In this document: one piece after another, positions 35,201 to 42,028 of the stretch
How the letters are laid out: each line of letters opens with the position of its first letter
How positions within the stretch are numbered: position 1 is the stretch's first letter
DNA from: Vibrio fortis
Lineage (GTDB): Bacteria > Pseudomonadota > Gammaproteobacteria > Enterobacterales > Vibrionaceae
Length of the DNA stretch: 64,000 bases
Assembly: GCF_000695685.1 (NCBI RefSeq)
Contig: NZ_JFFR01000033.1
Location: forward strand, 310,001 to 374,000
Direction: 5' to 3'
The notes under the pieces: generated by a model
The model's database searches: none
The model's input: the letters and a program-made list of their open reading frames with translations, nothing else
What the model was told of the DNA's origin: nothing
Position numbers and translations under genes: made by a program

Positions 35201-35344
35201 TACATCAACCGTGACCAAGTTGGTGCGGTGGTAGGTGTTCAACCATTCGGTGGTCAAGGTTTATCAGGAACAGGACCGAAAGCGGGTGGACCACACTACC
35301 TATACCGCTTTACCGATGTTCACTTTTCTCAAGCGCAGGCATAA
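32213..35344 (+). CDS. putA: PutA, bifunctional proline dehydrogenase / P5C dehydrogenase (1043 aa)
   Basis: The FAD proline dehydrogenase barrel covers about 130-480 (VSIKLSALHPRYE, LRLVKGAYWDSEIK, FASHNAHTV). The aldehyde dehydrogenase half covers about 540-1035 (SPWNFPLAIFLGQ, GVAFTGSTPTAQR, catalytic Cys in SAGQRCSALRVL, general base Glu in AETGGQNAMI). It oxidises proline to glutamate with electrons to quinone and NAD. At 1043 aa it lacks the N-terminal ribbon-helix-helix of E. coli PutA (1320 aa) and the C-terminal ALDH-fold domain, so it should not be a repressor. Two RctB-iteron-like sites lie in its coding DNA. Confidence 0.96.
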   Translation: MFTATDVLKPEFNEQSLGELWSLISPLYMVDETQWLEQLLPLATPSESEKQQITDKTTSLIETIRADKTSIQMIDALLLEYSLDTQEGILLMCLAEALMRIPDAATADALIRDKLSVADWKSHLKNSDSVFVNASTWGLMLTGKVVGLSSNEQSPTQAVNRLVNKLSEPVIRKAMHQAMKVMGHQFVLGRSIAEAQKNGKPMRDKGFTYSYDMLGEAALTTADANKYFKDYLMAIEAVGRDTYVSSKSSPAPSVSIKLSALHPRYEVANEERVLTELCDTLEQLLRRAIELDVAITIDAEEADRLELSLKLFEKLYRSELVKGWGKFGLVIQAYSKRALPVLVWLNRLAKEQGDLIPLRLVKGAYWDSEIKWSQQAGFDNYPVYTRKEATDVAYLACARYLLSPSVRGNIFPQFASHNAHTVSAIAVMADHKDFEFQRLHGMGDSLYNHAMEAYQQSVRIYAPVGSHKDLLPYLVRRLLENGANSSFVHRLVDARCPVAELTQHPVDMLLAFDTLNNTKIPLPPSVFPERKNSYGVNIDIESEAHSFEEQVKGFLDKQWTAGPIINGEALAESMIKADQNVEQVTAPYDRRINVGQVAFANLDHVSEAISGADAAFADWNATSVEVKAAALEKLADLMEENLAELVAICHQEAGKTIHDSIDEVREAVDFCRYYAKQADNLQEFELKGFDGQVRLASRQGRGVFVCISPWNFPLAIFLGQITAALVAGNTVVAKPAEQTSLIAARAVELMQQAGFPAGTIQLLPGRGAEIGSALTSHDAIAGVAFTGSTPTAQRINVSLASRTAKPVPFIAETGGQNAMIVDSTALPEQVVRDVIRSAFASAGQRCSALRVLYIQEDIADRVVALIQGAMNELSVGIPHLHKTDVGPVIDSNAKQKLMAHLENMTQTQKRVAQLTLGDACEHGDFVPPSAFEINDISCLTEEQFGPVLHIVRYKASELAQVVEQINQTGFGLTMGIHSRNETTYRWIEKHVRVGNCYINRDQVGAVVGVQPFGGQGLSGTGPKAGGPHYLYRFTDVHFSQAQA
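33924..34032. promoter_or_regulatory. Two RctB-iteron-like sites inside putA
   Basis: TTGCCGAAAGCATGATCAAGG (21 bases; key part CCGAAAGCATGATCAAGG, core 33932) and, reversed, CTTCGGAAACATGATCAAGG (core 34018) are both full matches to the ori2 iteron flanks. They are 86 bp apart and in opposite orientation, in the stretch between the two catalytic domains. Confidence 0.5.
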
Positions 35345-35355
35345 GGAGCGATATC

Positions 35356-36060
35356 ATGGTTCATCAAGTGACAGGTTTTTCCGATGCATTTCAAGCGTGG
35401 GAACAGTGGAACCTAACCGATTTTGATCACAAGAGTGCTCAAATTCTGGCATTAAAATCTGAGATCGAGAGTCAATCAGCGCCACTAGCGGCGGTTGCTG
35501 GCTATCACATCGAACAGGCTTCTTCTCTGTTAGCTGAAGAGCACCTACTTGTAGGTCCTACGGGCGAAACGAATGAGCTATACGCGGCAGGCCGTGGCGT
35601 AGCTTTGGTTATCGTTGATGAGACTCAAGATTCATTACCAAAGCTGCAAACGGCAACGGCAATGCTGACGGCTGCGCTTGTTGCAGGTAACAGCGTGATT
35701 GTGTGTAGTGATGATACTCAGTTCAATACTCTGATTGCGGATGCAGCAAAACAAGCGAATCTGCCATCAAACCTTGTTCAAACGACATCGTTCGATGCGT
35801 CTCAGCAACTGCTTGCTTGTGATGTTCGTAGCGTGGCGTATGTGGGCAATCCACAAACTGAACAAGCGATTGATTTACAACTTGCTAAGCGAGACGGCGC
35901 TATCGTCGGTTTAGTGTCTGAAACGGATCTGACGGCAATGCATGTTGCTCACGATCCACACCTATCGTTGCGCTTTATTACTGAGCGTACACGAACCATA
36001 AATATAACAGCCGTGGGTGGTAATGCGACCTTGCTTGAGCTTGGGAGCGAAGCCCACTAA
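35356..36060 (+). CDS. Stand-alone PutA C-terminal domain-like protein (234 aa)
   Basis: A truncated ALDH-superfamily protein: it has Rossmann-like segments (LTAALVAGNSVIVCSDD, LPSNLVQTT) but no catalytic Cys or Glu motifs. Its end, RFITERTRTINITAVGGNATLLELG (key words TERTRT and AVGGNA), is the tail found at the C terminus of long PutA proteins. It starts 11 bp after putA with AAGGAG before the ATG, so it is co-translated. I infer it is the PutA C-terminal ALDH-fold domain as a separate polypeptide, which in long PutAs stabilises the dehydrogenase and the substrate tunnel. Databases may call it P5C dehydrogenase, but it cannot be active alone. Confidence 0.75.
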   Translation: MVHQVTGFSDAFQAWEQWNLTDFDHKSAQILALKSEIESQSAPLAAVAGYHIEQASSLLAEEHLLVGPTGETNELYAAGRGVALVIVDETQDSLPKLQTATAMLTAALVAGNSVIVCSDDTQFNTLIADAAKQANLPSNLVQTTSFDASQQLLACDVRSVAYVGNPQTEQAIDLQLAKRDGAIVGLVSETDLTAMHVAHDPHLSLRFITERTRTINITAVGGNATLLELGSEAH

Positions 36061-36127
36061 CCTTCAACACCACTGATGACTGGAGGCAGCTTCGGTTGCG
36101 CCGTGATATCAGGAACCCTATCTGACT

Positions 36128-36158
36128 AAACTTGGCCAACATTGTGTTGGCTAAGTTT
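36128..36158 (+). terminator. Hairpin between the putA operon and putP
   Basis: AAACTTGGCCAACA and TGTTGGCTAAGTTT pair (one mismatch) with a short loop, followed by TTATT. It could attenuate transcription into putP, which starts 45 bp further on. Confidence 0.6.
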
Positions 36159-36202
36159 TATTGGCTAGGCATGGAAGGATTTTTCTAAATGAGGACTATC
36201 AA

Positions 36203-37696
36203 ATGATAGAAAACAGTTTTGCAATAACATCAACGTTCATTGCGTATCTAATTATGATGCTGGCAATCGGGGTTATTGCTTACAAACGTACATCTAACTC
36301 AACTGACTACTTTCTTGGTGGTCGTGCACTAGGCCCTTGGCCTGCAGCACTTTCTGCTGGTGCGTCGGATATGAGTGGTTGGCTACTACTAGGTCTGCCT
36401 GGCTACGCGTATGCAGCAGGTTTTGAAGCTTTCTGGTTAGCTGGTGGCCTACTAGTTGGTACTTGGGCTAACTGGTTAATCAGTGCTAAGCGTCTGCGTA
36501 CTTACAGCATTACAACAGATGCATTGACTCTGCCTGAGTTCCTATCTCGTCGTTTCAATGATACGTCTAAGCTGATCCAAACAATTTCTGCTTTCTTCAT
36601 TCTTCTCTTCTTCCTTTTCTACACGAGCTCAGGCTTGGTAGCGGGCGGTAAGTTGTTTGAAACAGTATTTGGCTTAGACTACACCACAGCGGTTATCATC
36701 GGCACAGTATGTGTTGTGTCGTACACGCTATTTGGTGGCTTCCTTGCGGTATCTTGGACTGACCTTGTTCAGGGCCTATTGATGTCTGCAGCGCTACTTA
36801 TCGTGCCTATCGCAGCGATGAACGGTGGCCTTGGTCAACTGTCTAGCGACCTACACAACATCAACCCAGAGCTGCTAACGCTATGGAATGATGCGAAAGG
36901 TGAGCCTCTATCTGCGATTGCAATCATCTCTCTAGCGGCATGGGGTCTAGGTTACTTCGGTCAACCACACATCCTAGCGCGTTTCAAAGCAACACGTACT
37001 AACAAAGACCTAGGCACTGCGCGTCGTATCGCAGTGGTATGGACTGCACTGTCTATGGCTGGTGCGATGCTAGTAGGTCTAGTGGGTCTGATCTACGTAA
37101 CCAACTCTGGTGCACCTAAACTGGATGACGGCGAGAAGATCTTCATGCTTCTTGTGAACGCAATGTTCCACCCAGTAATCGCAGGTATTCTACTGGCAGC
37201 TATCCTAGCGGCAATCATGAGTACTGCGGATTCACAACTTCTTGTATCTTCATCTGCAATGGCAGAAGACTTGTACAAGCAAGTACTGAAGAAAGACGCG
37301 ACATCTGAAGAGATTGTACGTGTAGGTCGTTTTGCAGTTGTGATTATCTCACTTATCGCACTGTTCCTAGCGATGACACCAGACAGCTCTGTTCTTGGTC
37401 TTGTATCTTACGCATGGGCAGGCTTCGGTGCTGCATTTGGTCCAGCTATCGTACTTAGCCTGTACTGGTCTCGTATGAACCGTAACGGCGCTCTAGCGGG
37501 TATCGTTGTGGGTGGTGTGACTATCGTAATGTGGAAGCAGCTAACAGGTGGTTGGTTCGACGTGTATGAAATCGTACCGGGCATCATCTTCTCAGCTATC
37601 TCTATCGTAGTTGTGAGCCTAATTACTGGTGAGCCAGAAGAGTCGGTTAAGAAGCAACACGAGAAGTTTGAAAAGCAATTAGTTGAACTAGACTAA
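36203..37696 (+). CDS. putP: PutP, sodium/proline symporter (497 aa)
   Basis: SSS-family transporter with about 13 hydrophobic helices. The sodium/proline site region SAGASDMSGWLLLGLPG (near residue 50) carries the conserved Asp and Ser of PutP, and the FGGFLAVSWTDLVQGLLM segment is typical. The ATG at 36203 follows GAGG; the frame opens 14 codons earlier without a ribosome site. It imports the substrate for PutA, completing a proline uptake/catabolism cluster. A strong terminator follows. Confidence 0.96.
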   Translation: MIENSFAITSTFIAYLIMMLAIGVIAYKRTSNSTDYFLGGRALGPWPAALSAGASDMSGWLLLGLPGYAYAAGFEAFWLAGGLLVGTWANWLISAKRLRTYSITTDALTLPEFLSRRFNDTSKLIQTISAFFILLFFLFYTSSGLVAGGKLFETVFGLDYTTAVIIGTVCVVSYTLFGGFLAVSWTDLVQGLLMSAALLIVPIAAMNGGLGQLSSDLHNINPELLTLWNDAKGEPLSAIAIISLAAWGLGYFGQPHILARFKATRTNKDLGTARRIAVVWTALSMAGAMLVGLVGLIYVTNSGAPKLDDGEKIFMLLVNAMFHPVIAGILLAAILAAIMSTADSQLLVSSSAMAEDLYKQVLKKDATSEEIVRVGRFAVVIISLIALFLAMTPDSSVLGLVSYAWAGFGAAFGPAIVLSLYWSRMNRNGALAGIVVGGVTIVMWKQLTGGWFDVYEIVPGIIFSAISIVVVSLITGEPEESVKKQHEKFEKQLVELD

Positions 37697-37722
37697 TTCT
37701 TCACACGCCAATCTATTTAAAC

Positions 37723-37750
37723 AAAGAGTCACTTCGGTGGCTCTTTTTTT
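37723..37750 (+). terminator. Terminator of putP
   Basis: AAAGAGTCAC-TTCG-GTGGCTCTTT with a stable UUCG tetraloop and a long T run. Confidence 0.92.
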
Positions 37751-37947
37751 GTGCCTGAATATCATCATGCCACCACAACCTTGCTCCCCAAGACACCGCT
37801 CGTAGAGAGGCGATAGAAAGCTGTGGTTGGTTTATCGCTCTGAGCTCATTGTCTTTTCTTAAAAGCTCAACAAAAGAATGCATGGCAGATGTCTCAAACT
37901 AACAGAATGGCGAATTAGAATTGTCTTTGCGATGACTTTCTGAGCAA

Positions 37948-37962
37948 GTTTACATTGTAAAT
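37948..37962. promoter_or_regulatory. parS2: parS2 site
   Basis: GTTTACATTGTAAAT is an exact NTTTACANTGTAAAN match in the putP-38160 intergenic region, about 29 kb from ori2. The remainder of 37751-38159 holds no supported gene. Confidence 0.85.
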
Positions 37963-38024
37963 TATCGCCGCTTTGTGACTGAGTTTTTCATAGGATTTAA
38001 TGAAGACTAAGCTCGCCTTGCTTC

Positions 38025-38055
38025 AAAAAACCGTTTACCGATACGGTGTTTTTTT
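38025..38055 (+). terminator. Terminator-like hairpin
   Basis: ACCGT-TTACCGAT-ACGGT flanked by A6 and T7, about 105 bp before the next gene. No gene is seen just upstream, so it may end a short transcript or act as a leader terminator. Confidence 0.5.
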
Positions 38056-38159
38056 GAACTTAGCCCTCATTTTTATAAATCATACGGTGAATGTTTGAAC
38101 TGAATTGGACATGATATGTCAATTGTCAGTAATGAGGACAAGCCGGATAGGATAAAGGT

Positions 38160-38402
38160 ATGCCAGATCTATATTGCAAAACGTGTAAGAAAACCACTCA
38201 CCACAAGTCGATCATGAAGCGCTGTGAGATCGCACCGGAAACCTTATCAGGTCGTATGTTATTGCTTACCTCAAAACTGTTCAGTGGCACTCAGTACTAT
38301 GATATGGAAGTTCAACACTTCTGCAGAACGTGCAACAGCCGAGCAGAAGAGCTTCCTAAGAAAGAGAGCGAAAGTGTTGCTCCGCAAGTCGGGTTAGCTT
38401 AG
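38160..38402 (+). CDS. Small zinc-ribbon-like protein (80 aa)
   Basis: Two Cys pairs (YCKTCKK at 5-11 and FCRTCN at about 53-58) with His between them suggest a small zinc-binding fold. The protein is soluble with a charged tail (PKKESES). The start is supported by a GATAAAGG-like ribosome site just before the ATG. It is alone on this strand. I do not recognise a named family. Confidence 0.6.
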   Translation: MPDLYCKTCKKTTHHKSIMKRCEIAPETLSGRMLLLTSKLFSGTQYYDMEVQHFCRTCNSRAEELPKKESESVAPQVGLA

Positions 38403-38490
38403 CTTTTCGCTGTAGATACCTAGCCGAACGGCAAATCTTAAAAGAAGCATAAAGCTAAAGACGAAGAAAGTAGCGAGATTAGCAATAAAA

Positions 38491-38511
38491 AAACCTCCAT
38501 GTAGGAGGTTT
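38491..38511 (-). terminator. Terminator of the 60-aa gene
   Basis: AAACCTCC-ATGTA-GGAGGTTT with the T run on the minus-strand exit side (A run at 38486-38493), 8 bp past the stop of the gene at 38519. Confidence 0.85.
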
Positions 38512-38518
38512 GATGTGC

Positions 38519-38689
38519 TTAAGCGGCTTGCTTTATGCCTTCTGGTTCAACGAGAAAGCCATCTAGTTTTACTTCCCAGCCGTAGCTTGAATATTCGTTT
38601 GCAAGTGCTTGAGCGACGTCTTTAGATACGGTTGCTCGAGTCCATAAGCCAATGCCGTAAGGTTTGTATGCGATTTCTTGTGTTTTCAT
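38519..38689 (-). CDS. Small hypothetical protein (56 aa)
   Basis: MKTQEIAYKPYGIGLWTRA... is a short soluble protein with a predicted alpha/beta make-up and no membrane segment. The ATG at 38689 is chosen because AAAGGA lies 11 bases upstream; the ATG at 38701 abuts that site and would leave no spacing. A dedicated terminator follows the stop, which supports a real gene. Family not recognised. Confidence 0.6.
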   Translation of the reverse strand: MKTQEIAYKPYGIGLWTRATVSKDVAQALANEYSSYGWEVKLDGFLVEPEGIKQAA

Positions 38690-38972
38690 ATATAGAGTCA
38701 TCCTTTCTCTCTGTGCAATCTATTATTCACACAGCCCTCAATAGATACTTTTCTCTATAGCTCAACTTATTTGTTAAAAAGGTCAAGTTTATAACATTAT
38801 ATTAACAGTCTGAAACTGAATTTATAAGTTGTCAATATGGCCAATTCTCTTTATATCTTCCTTGTAAATGTGGTGTTGTCGACCTGTTTTAAATTCTGTG
38901 AGCCGTGCTCTGCAGGTTTTGGTCAAGCATGGAATATACTCACCCTATATTGAGACTGTTTATAGAGATGTT

Positions 38973-39461
38973 ATGCCTCAACACCAATTGGATCGTATCG
39001 ACAAAGAGATACTACGAATCTTGCACATGAAGGGCCGACTGCCGGTTGTTGAACTGGCTAAGCAGGTAAACCTCACCACTTCTCCATGTTCGGATCGTTT
39101 AAAGCGTCTCGAGAAAGAGGGCTACATTACTGGTTATCACGCCGAGTTGTGCTCTGAGAAACTTGGGCTTGATGTGCAGGTGTTTATCCATATCCGCCTT
39201 GATCAGACCAGCTTCTCTATTTTTGATAAGTTTGCACAGGCTGTGGAAATGATGCCTGAGATTGAAGAGTGCTATTCGCTTTCTGGTGACTTCGACACCA
39301 TGATCAAAGTACGAGTTAAAGATATGAAGGCGTATCAGTCGTTTATGTCGACTAAGCTTGGTACGCTACCTGGCGTGATACAGACAAGAAGCGAAGTGGT
39401 TATTGAAGAGCACAAAAAGGGCTTTGGCGTGAACCCTGAATTGCTCTCTACCTTGGGCTAG
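38973..39461 (+). CDS. Lrp/AsnC-family transcriptional regulator (162 aa)
   Basis: N-terminal HTH (LDRIDKEILRILHMKGRLPVVELAKQVNLTTSPCSDRLKRLEKEGYI; key helix SPCSDRLKRLE) and a C-terminal RAM ligand-binding domain (IHIRLDQTS..., SGDFDTMIKVRVKDM). Length is normal for the family. The ATG at 38973 gives the conserved start a few residues before the HTH; the open frame extends 35 codons further without family similarity. Target unknown; the proline genes upstream or amino-acid genes elsewhere are possible. Confidence 0.9.
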   Translation: MPQHQLDRIDKEILRILHMKGRLPVVELAKQVNLTTSPCSDRLKRLEKEGYITGYHAELCSEKLGLDVQVFIHIRLDQTSFSIFDKFAQAVEMMPEIEECYSLSGDFDTMIKVRVKDMKAYQSFMSTKLGTLPGVIQTRSEVVIEEHKKGFGVNPELLSTLG

Positions 39462-39491
39462 TTCTGTTTTCGCTCTGATTATGGGATATAA

Positions 39492-39519
39492 AAAATGGAA
39501 GCCACATGGCTTCCATTTT
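39492..39519. terminator. Bidirectional terminator
   Basis: AAAATGGAAGCC-ACAT-GGCTTCCATTTT, a perfect 12-bp stem between the convergent Lrp gene and the DUF445 gene. Confidence 0.9.
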
Positions 39520-39545
39520 GCGTTCTAAAGGAGAGAGTTTACGGT

Positions 39546-40253
39546 TTATAGAGTGATAGCCGCTGAGATAACGCCAATTACGCCACCGAAAACACCACCC
39601 CATACCACAAGCCAGCCAAGGTGCTCTTTGATCATTTTCTGTACCATCTCTTTTACCAACTTTGGTGTCAGCTCGCTCAAGCGCTGGTCGATGATCGCTT
39701 CGATGTTCTCTTTGATTTCGTCCATCATTGCAGGAGACTCAAACTGCTCTTTGAGGGCATTTTTCACAGTGTCACTTTGGCCAATCTCAATGATAGAAGT
39801 CTGCATTTTCTCTACAAATGGCTCTTTCAGCGGTTGAAGTGCTTCTGTGCCACCAAGCATTGCGAGCATCCCGCCAAATTGAGAGTTGGCGATCACTTCG
39901 ACCAAGGAATCGAACGCAGGGTTAAGGTCAATCTTCTTGATCACTGGCTCTAAGTTCAGCGACTGGCCGCCGGCCATTTCGCTGCTCAAGAAGCGGTCGA
40001 TGTTACTTTCGGTAAAGAACTGTTCCATCATCAACTGCTTGATGGCCGCTTTAAACTGTTCGAAACGAGCTGGAATCACACCTGAGCCATACAATCCCGG
40101 CACTTTTTCAAACAGCATGTGAATGGCAAGCCAGTTGGTAATCGCGCCAGAAAATGCGAATAGGCCCGCATAAAGTAAGTATTGGCTAGCCGTAAAGTAA
40201 CCCGCAGCCAGCAGAGCTAAAGCCACCGCGTTAGTGATAACACTCTTGTTCAT
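39546..40253 (-). CDS. DUF445 family membrane protein (235 aa)
   Basis: Two helices at the N terminus (about 7-50) contain the DUF445 hallmark GAITNWLAIHMLFEKVPGLYGSGVIP, here shortened to its key words TNWLAIHMLFEK and GSGVIP. A soluble helical middle (60-200) and a C-terminal membrane segment (WLVVWGGVFGGVIGVISAAI) follow. This family is widespread and of unknown function; it occurs in membrane-associated, often nonessential proteins. Single gene. Confidence 0.85.
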   Translation of the reverse strand: MNKSVITNAVALALLAAGYFTASQYLLYAGLFAFSGAITNWLAIHMLFEKVPGLYGSGVIPARFEQFKAAIKQLMMEQFFTESNIDRFLSSEMAGGQSLNLEPVIKKIDLNPAFDSLVEVIANSQFGGMLAMLGGTEALQPLKEPFVEKMQTSIIEIGQSDTVKNALKEQFESPAMMDEIKENIEAIIDQRLSELTPKLVKEMVQKMIKEHLGWLVVWGGVFGGVIGVISAAITL

Positions 40254-40393
40254 AGTTGTTCTCTAGATTAAGTCTTGCGCGCATTTTAAAAAAAATCAGG
40301 AAAGAAACAAATAGAAAGCAGCAAGCTTATTCATGGATCTAGGCTAATCATGAAATTTAGCTTGCCGTGGATCATAGCTTGATCGTTGACTTT

Positions 40394-40440
40394 GTTTGAT
40401 AGTCAAACTACATTGATAAGCAAGTAATTTGATTATCAAA
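40394..40440 (+). promoter_or_regulatory. Two MarR-type operators upstream of the exporter gene
   Basis: GTTTGATAGTCAAAC (40394-40408) and TTTGATTATCAAA (40428-40440) are near-perfect palindromes of the same TTTGATnnTCAAA type, separated by 19 bp. They fit binding by the MarR-family protein encoded in the same operon (41372). Confidence 0.65.
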
Positions 40441-40456
40441 CTAAAATGGAATAACG

Positions 40457-41362
40457 ATGAACCCTCAAGTTAAGCATTCACACCACTTTTCTGCCCGTAA
40501 CCAAACGGGTGAAAGAAGGACTTTTTATGTCTTGTTGTTAACCGTAGTCACTATGGTGGTGGAGATCGGGGCAGGGATGGTATATGGCTCCATGGCGTTG
40601 TTGGCTGATGGTTGGCATATGGGGACTCACGCTGCCGCATTTTGTATCACGCTATTTGCTTATCGCTATGCGAAGAAGCATGAAAGCAGTGACCGATTTT
40701 CATTTGGTACGGGGAAAGTAAGTGTGTTGGGTGGCTACACCAGTGCTATTGCGCTGGGTATTGTTGCTTTGTTGATGTTTACTGAGTCGGTGCATCGCTT
40801 GCTAAACCCTCAAGCTATCCAGTTCAATGAAGCGATAGTGGTGGCTTGTATCGGTTTGGCTGTGAATGTGGCGAGTATGTTCTTATTGGGCGATCATCAT
40901 CACGACCATCACGACCATCACGACCATCACGACCATGACCACAGCCACCATCATCATGATCACAACCTCAGAGCTGCGTATATGCATGTGTTGGCCGATG
41001 CGCTCACCTCTTTGTTGGCGATCGTCGCGTTGTTGTTTGGCAAATTCTACGGCTGGAACTGGTTAGACGCGATTATGGGTATGGTCGGTGCCGTCGTTAT
41101 CTTAAAGTGGACAATGAACCTGCTTAAACAGACGAGCCCGATCCTGCTAGACGAAAGCATTGACTCAAACTATCGCCAGCAGATTATTGAAGAGCTTGCC
41201 CCGGATGCTGAGGTGATCGATCTGCACATATGGAGAATCAGTGGTCATCACTATTCGGCAGCCATTGCGCTGCAATCAAATGGTGATTTGAGCGTGAATG
41301 ACTTTAGGCAACGGCTGGCGAAGTTTGATAAGATTAATCATCTTACTCTTGAATTAAATTAG
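40457..41362 (+). CDS. Cation diffusion facilitator (DmeF/CzcD-type) with His-rich loop (301 aa)
   Basis: Six-helix CDF exporter with metal-site motifs in helix 2 (LLADGWHMGTH) and helix 5 (HVLADALTS). Between helices 4 and 5 is a long cytoplasmic loop of His and Asp (about residues 144-168), written in DNA as repeated CATCACGAC units (40891-40955). Such proteins export Zn, Co or Ni in exchange for protons. It is cotranscribed with a MarR regulator 9 bp downstream and preceded by two palindromic operators. The metal is not determined by sequence. Confidence 0.93.
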   Translation: MNPQVKHSHHFSARNQTGERRTFYVLLLTVVTMVVEIGAGMVYGSMALLADGWHMGTHAAAFCITLFAYRYAKKHESSDRFSFGTGKVSVLGGYTSAIALGIVALLMFTESVHRLLNPQAIQFNEAIVVACIGLAVNVASMFLLGDHHHDHHDHHDHHDHDHSHHHHDHNLRAAYMHVLADALTSLLAIVALLFGKFYGWNWLDAIMGMVGAVVILKWTMNLLKQTSPILLDESIDSNYRQQIIEELAPDAEVIDLHIWRISGHHYSAAIALQSNGDLSVNDFRQRLAKFDKINHLTLELN

Positions 41363-41371
41363 TCATTTGTC

Positions 41372-41788
41372 ATGCAAAACCTTGAACACCTAAGTCAGCT
41401 TATTACCGAATTCTACGACAAGATGTCTTCTTGGGAGCAATCGGTTGTGAAAGAGACGGGCTATTCGCTAGCTCAGGTACACACCATCGAAGTACTGGGT
41501 GTTCATGGTGCTCTGCGTATGAAAGAGCTGTCTGAAAAGCTTGGGATTACGACGGGAACGTTGACGGTTCAGATTGAAAAGTTAGTGAAAGCAGAGTTAG
41601 TGAAGCGCTGCGAGCATCCTACAGACAGACGCGCCATCGTGGTTGACTTAACACCAGCAGGGCAAGCGATTCATACCCAGCACAACCAGTTACACCTAGA
41701 GCTAGTGAATGACTTAACCAGTGGCATCTCTTCGGAAGAGACGCAGGTTTTGACAGCATGCTTAGAGAAAATGAATCGCAAGTTCTAG
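41372..41788 (+). CDS. MarR-family transcriptional regulator (138 aa)
   Basis: Winged HTH with the family pattern: ALRMKELSEKLGITTGTLTVQIEKL (recognition helix about 58-75) and the wing CEHPTDRRAIVVDLTPAG. It is translated just after the cation exporter, so it probably controls that operon through the two TTTGATnnTCAAA palindromes upstream. Its ligand may be the exported metal or another stress signal (inference). Confidence 0.9.
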   Translation: MQNLEHLSQLITEFYDKMSSWEQSVVKETGYSLAQVHTIEVLGVHGALRMKELSEKLGITTGTLTVQIEKLVKAELVKRCEHPTDRRAIVVDLTPAGQAIHTQHNQLHLELVNDLTSGISSEETQVLTACLEKMNRKF

Positions 41789-41875
41789 TTAACAAGAAAG
41801 CCAGTTAACAAAAAAGCGAGTTAATAAAAAGCCAGTTAGTAAAAAAGCTAGCCAATAAAAAAGGCTAGCCTCCCC
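41787..41875. repeat. Degenerate ~16-bp tandem repeat
   Basis: Five successive degenerate units resembling AAAAAAGCCAGTTAAT run from the marR stop codon towards the terminator (AAGAAAGCCAGTTAAC, AAAAAAGCGAGTTAAT, AAAAAGCCAGTTAGT, AAAAAAGCTAGCCAAT, AAAAAAGGCTAGCC). Confidence 0.65.
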
Positions 41876-41890
41876 CCGAAGTCTAGCCTT
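41861..41890. terminator. Terminator between convergent marR and ABC genes
   Basis: AAGGCTAG and CTAGCCTT pair across a C/G-rich loop. The A run on the left makes a good terminator for minus-strand transcription, the right side a weaker one for plus. No gene lies in 41891-42028. Confidence 0.75.
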
Positions 41891-42028
41891 ATTCCAGAAC
41901 GCGCAAGCGAAGCGTCTTTGTCTGTTAGTCATATTATATAATTACGACATAACATTCTGCCACGCCCAATTTACGACTATCTAACAAATTAGTGTGAATC
42001 GCCCCGCATATTTAAAATTGCATACAAT

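Noticed and set aside
39622..39642. CTTTGATCATTTTCTG inside the DUF445 gene as an RctB site
   Set aside because: Reads CAGAAAATGATCAAAG reversed, a partial match only; too weak and isolated to list as a feature.
40891..40955. CATCACGAC tandem repeat as a separate repeat element
   Set aside because: It is in frame and encodes the His/Asp metal-binding loop of the exporter, so it is explained by the protein.
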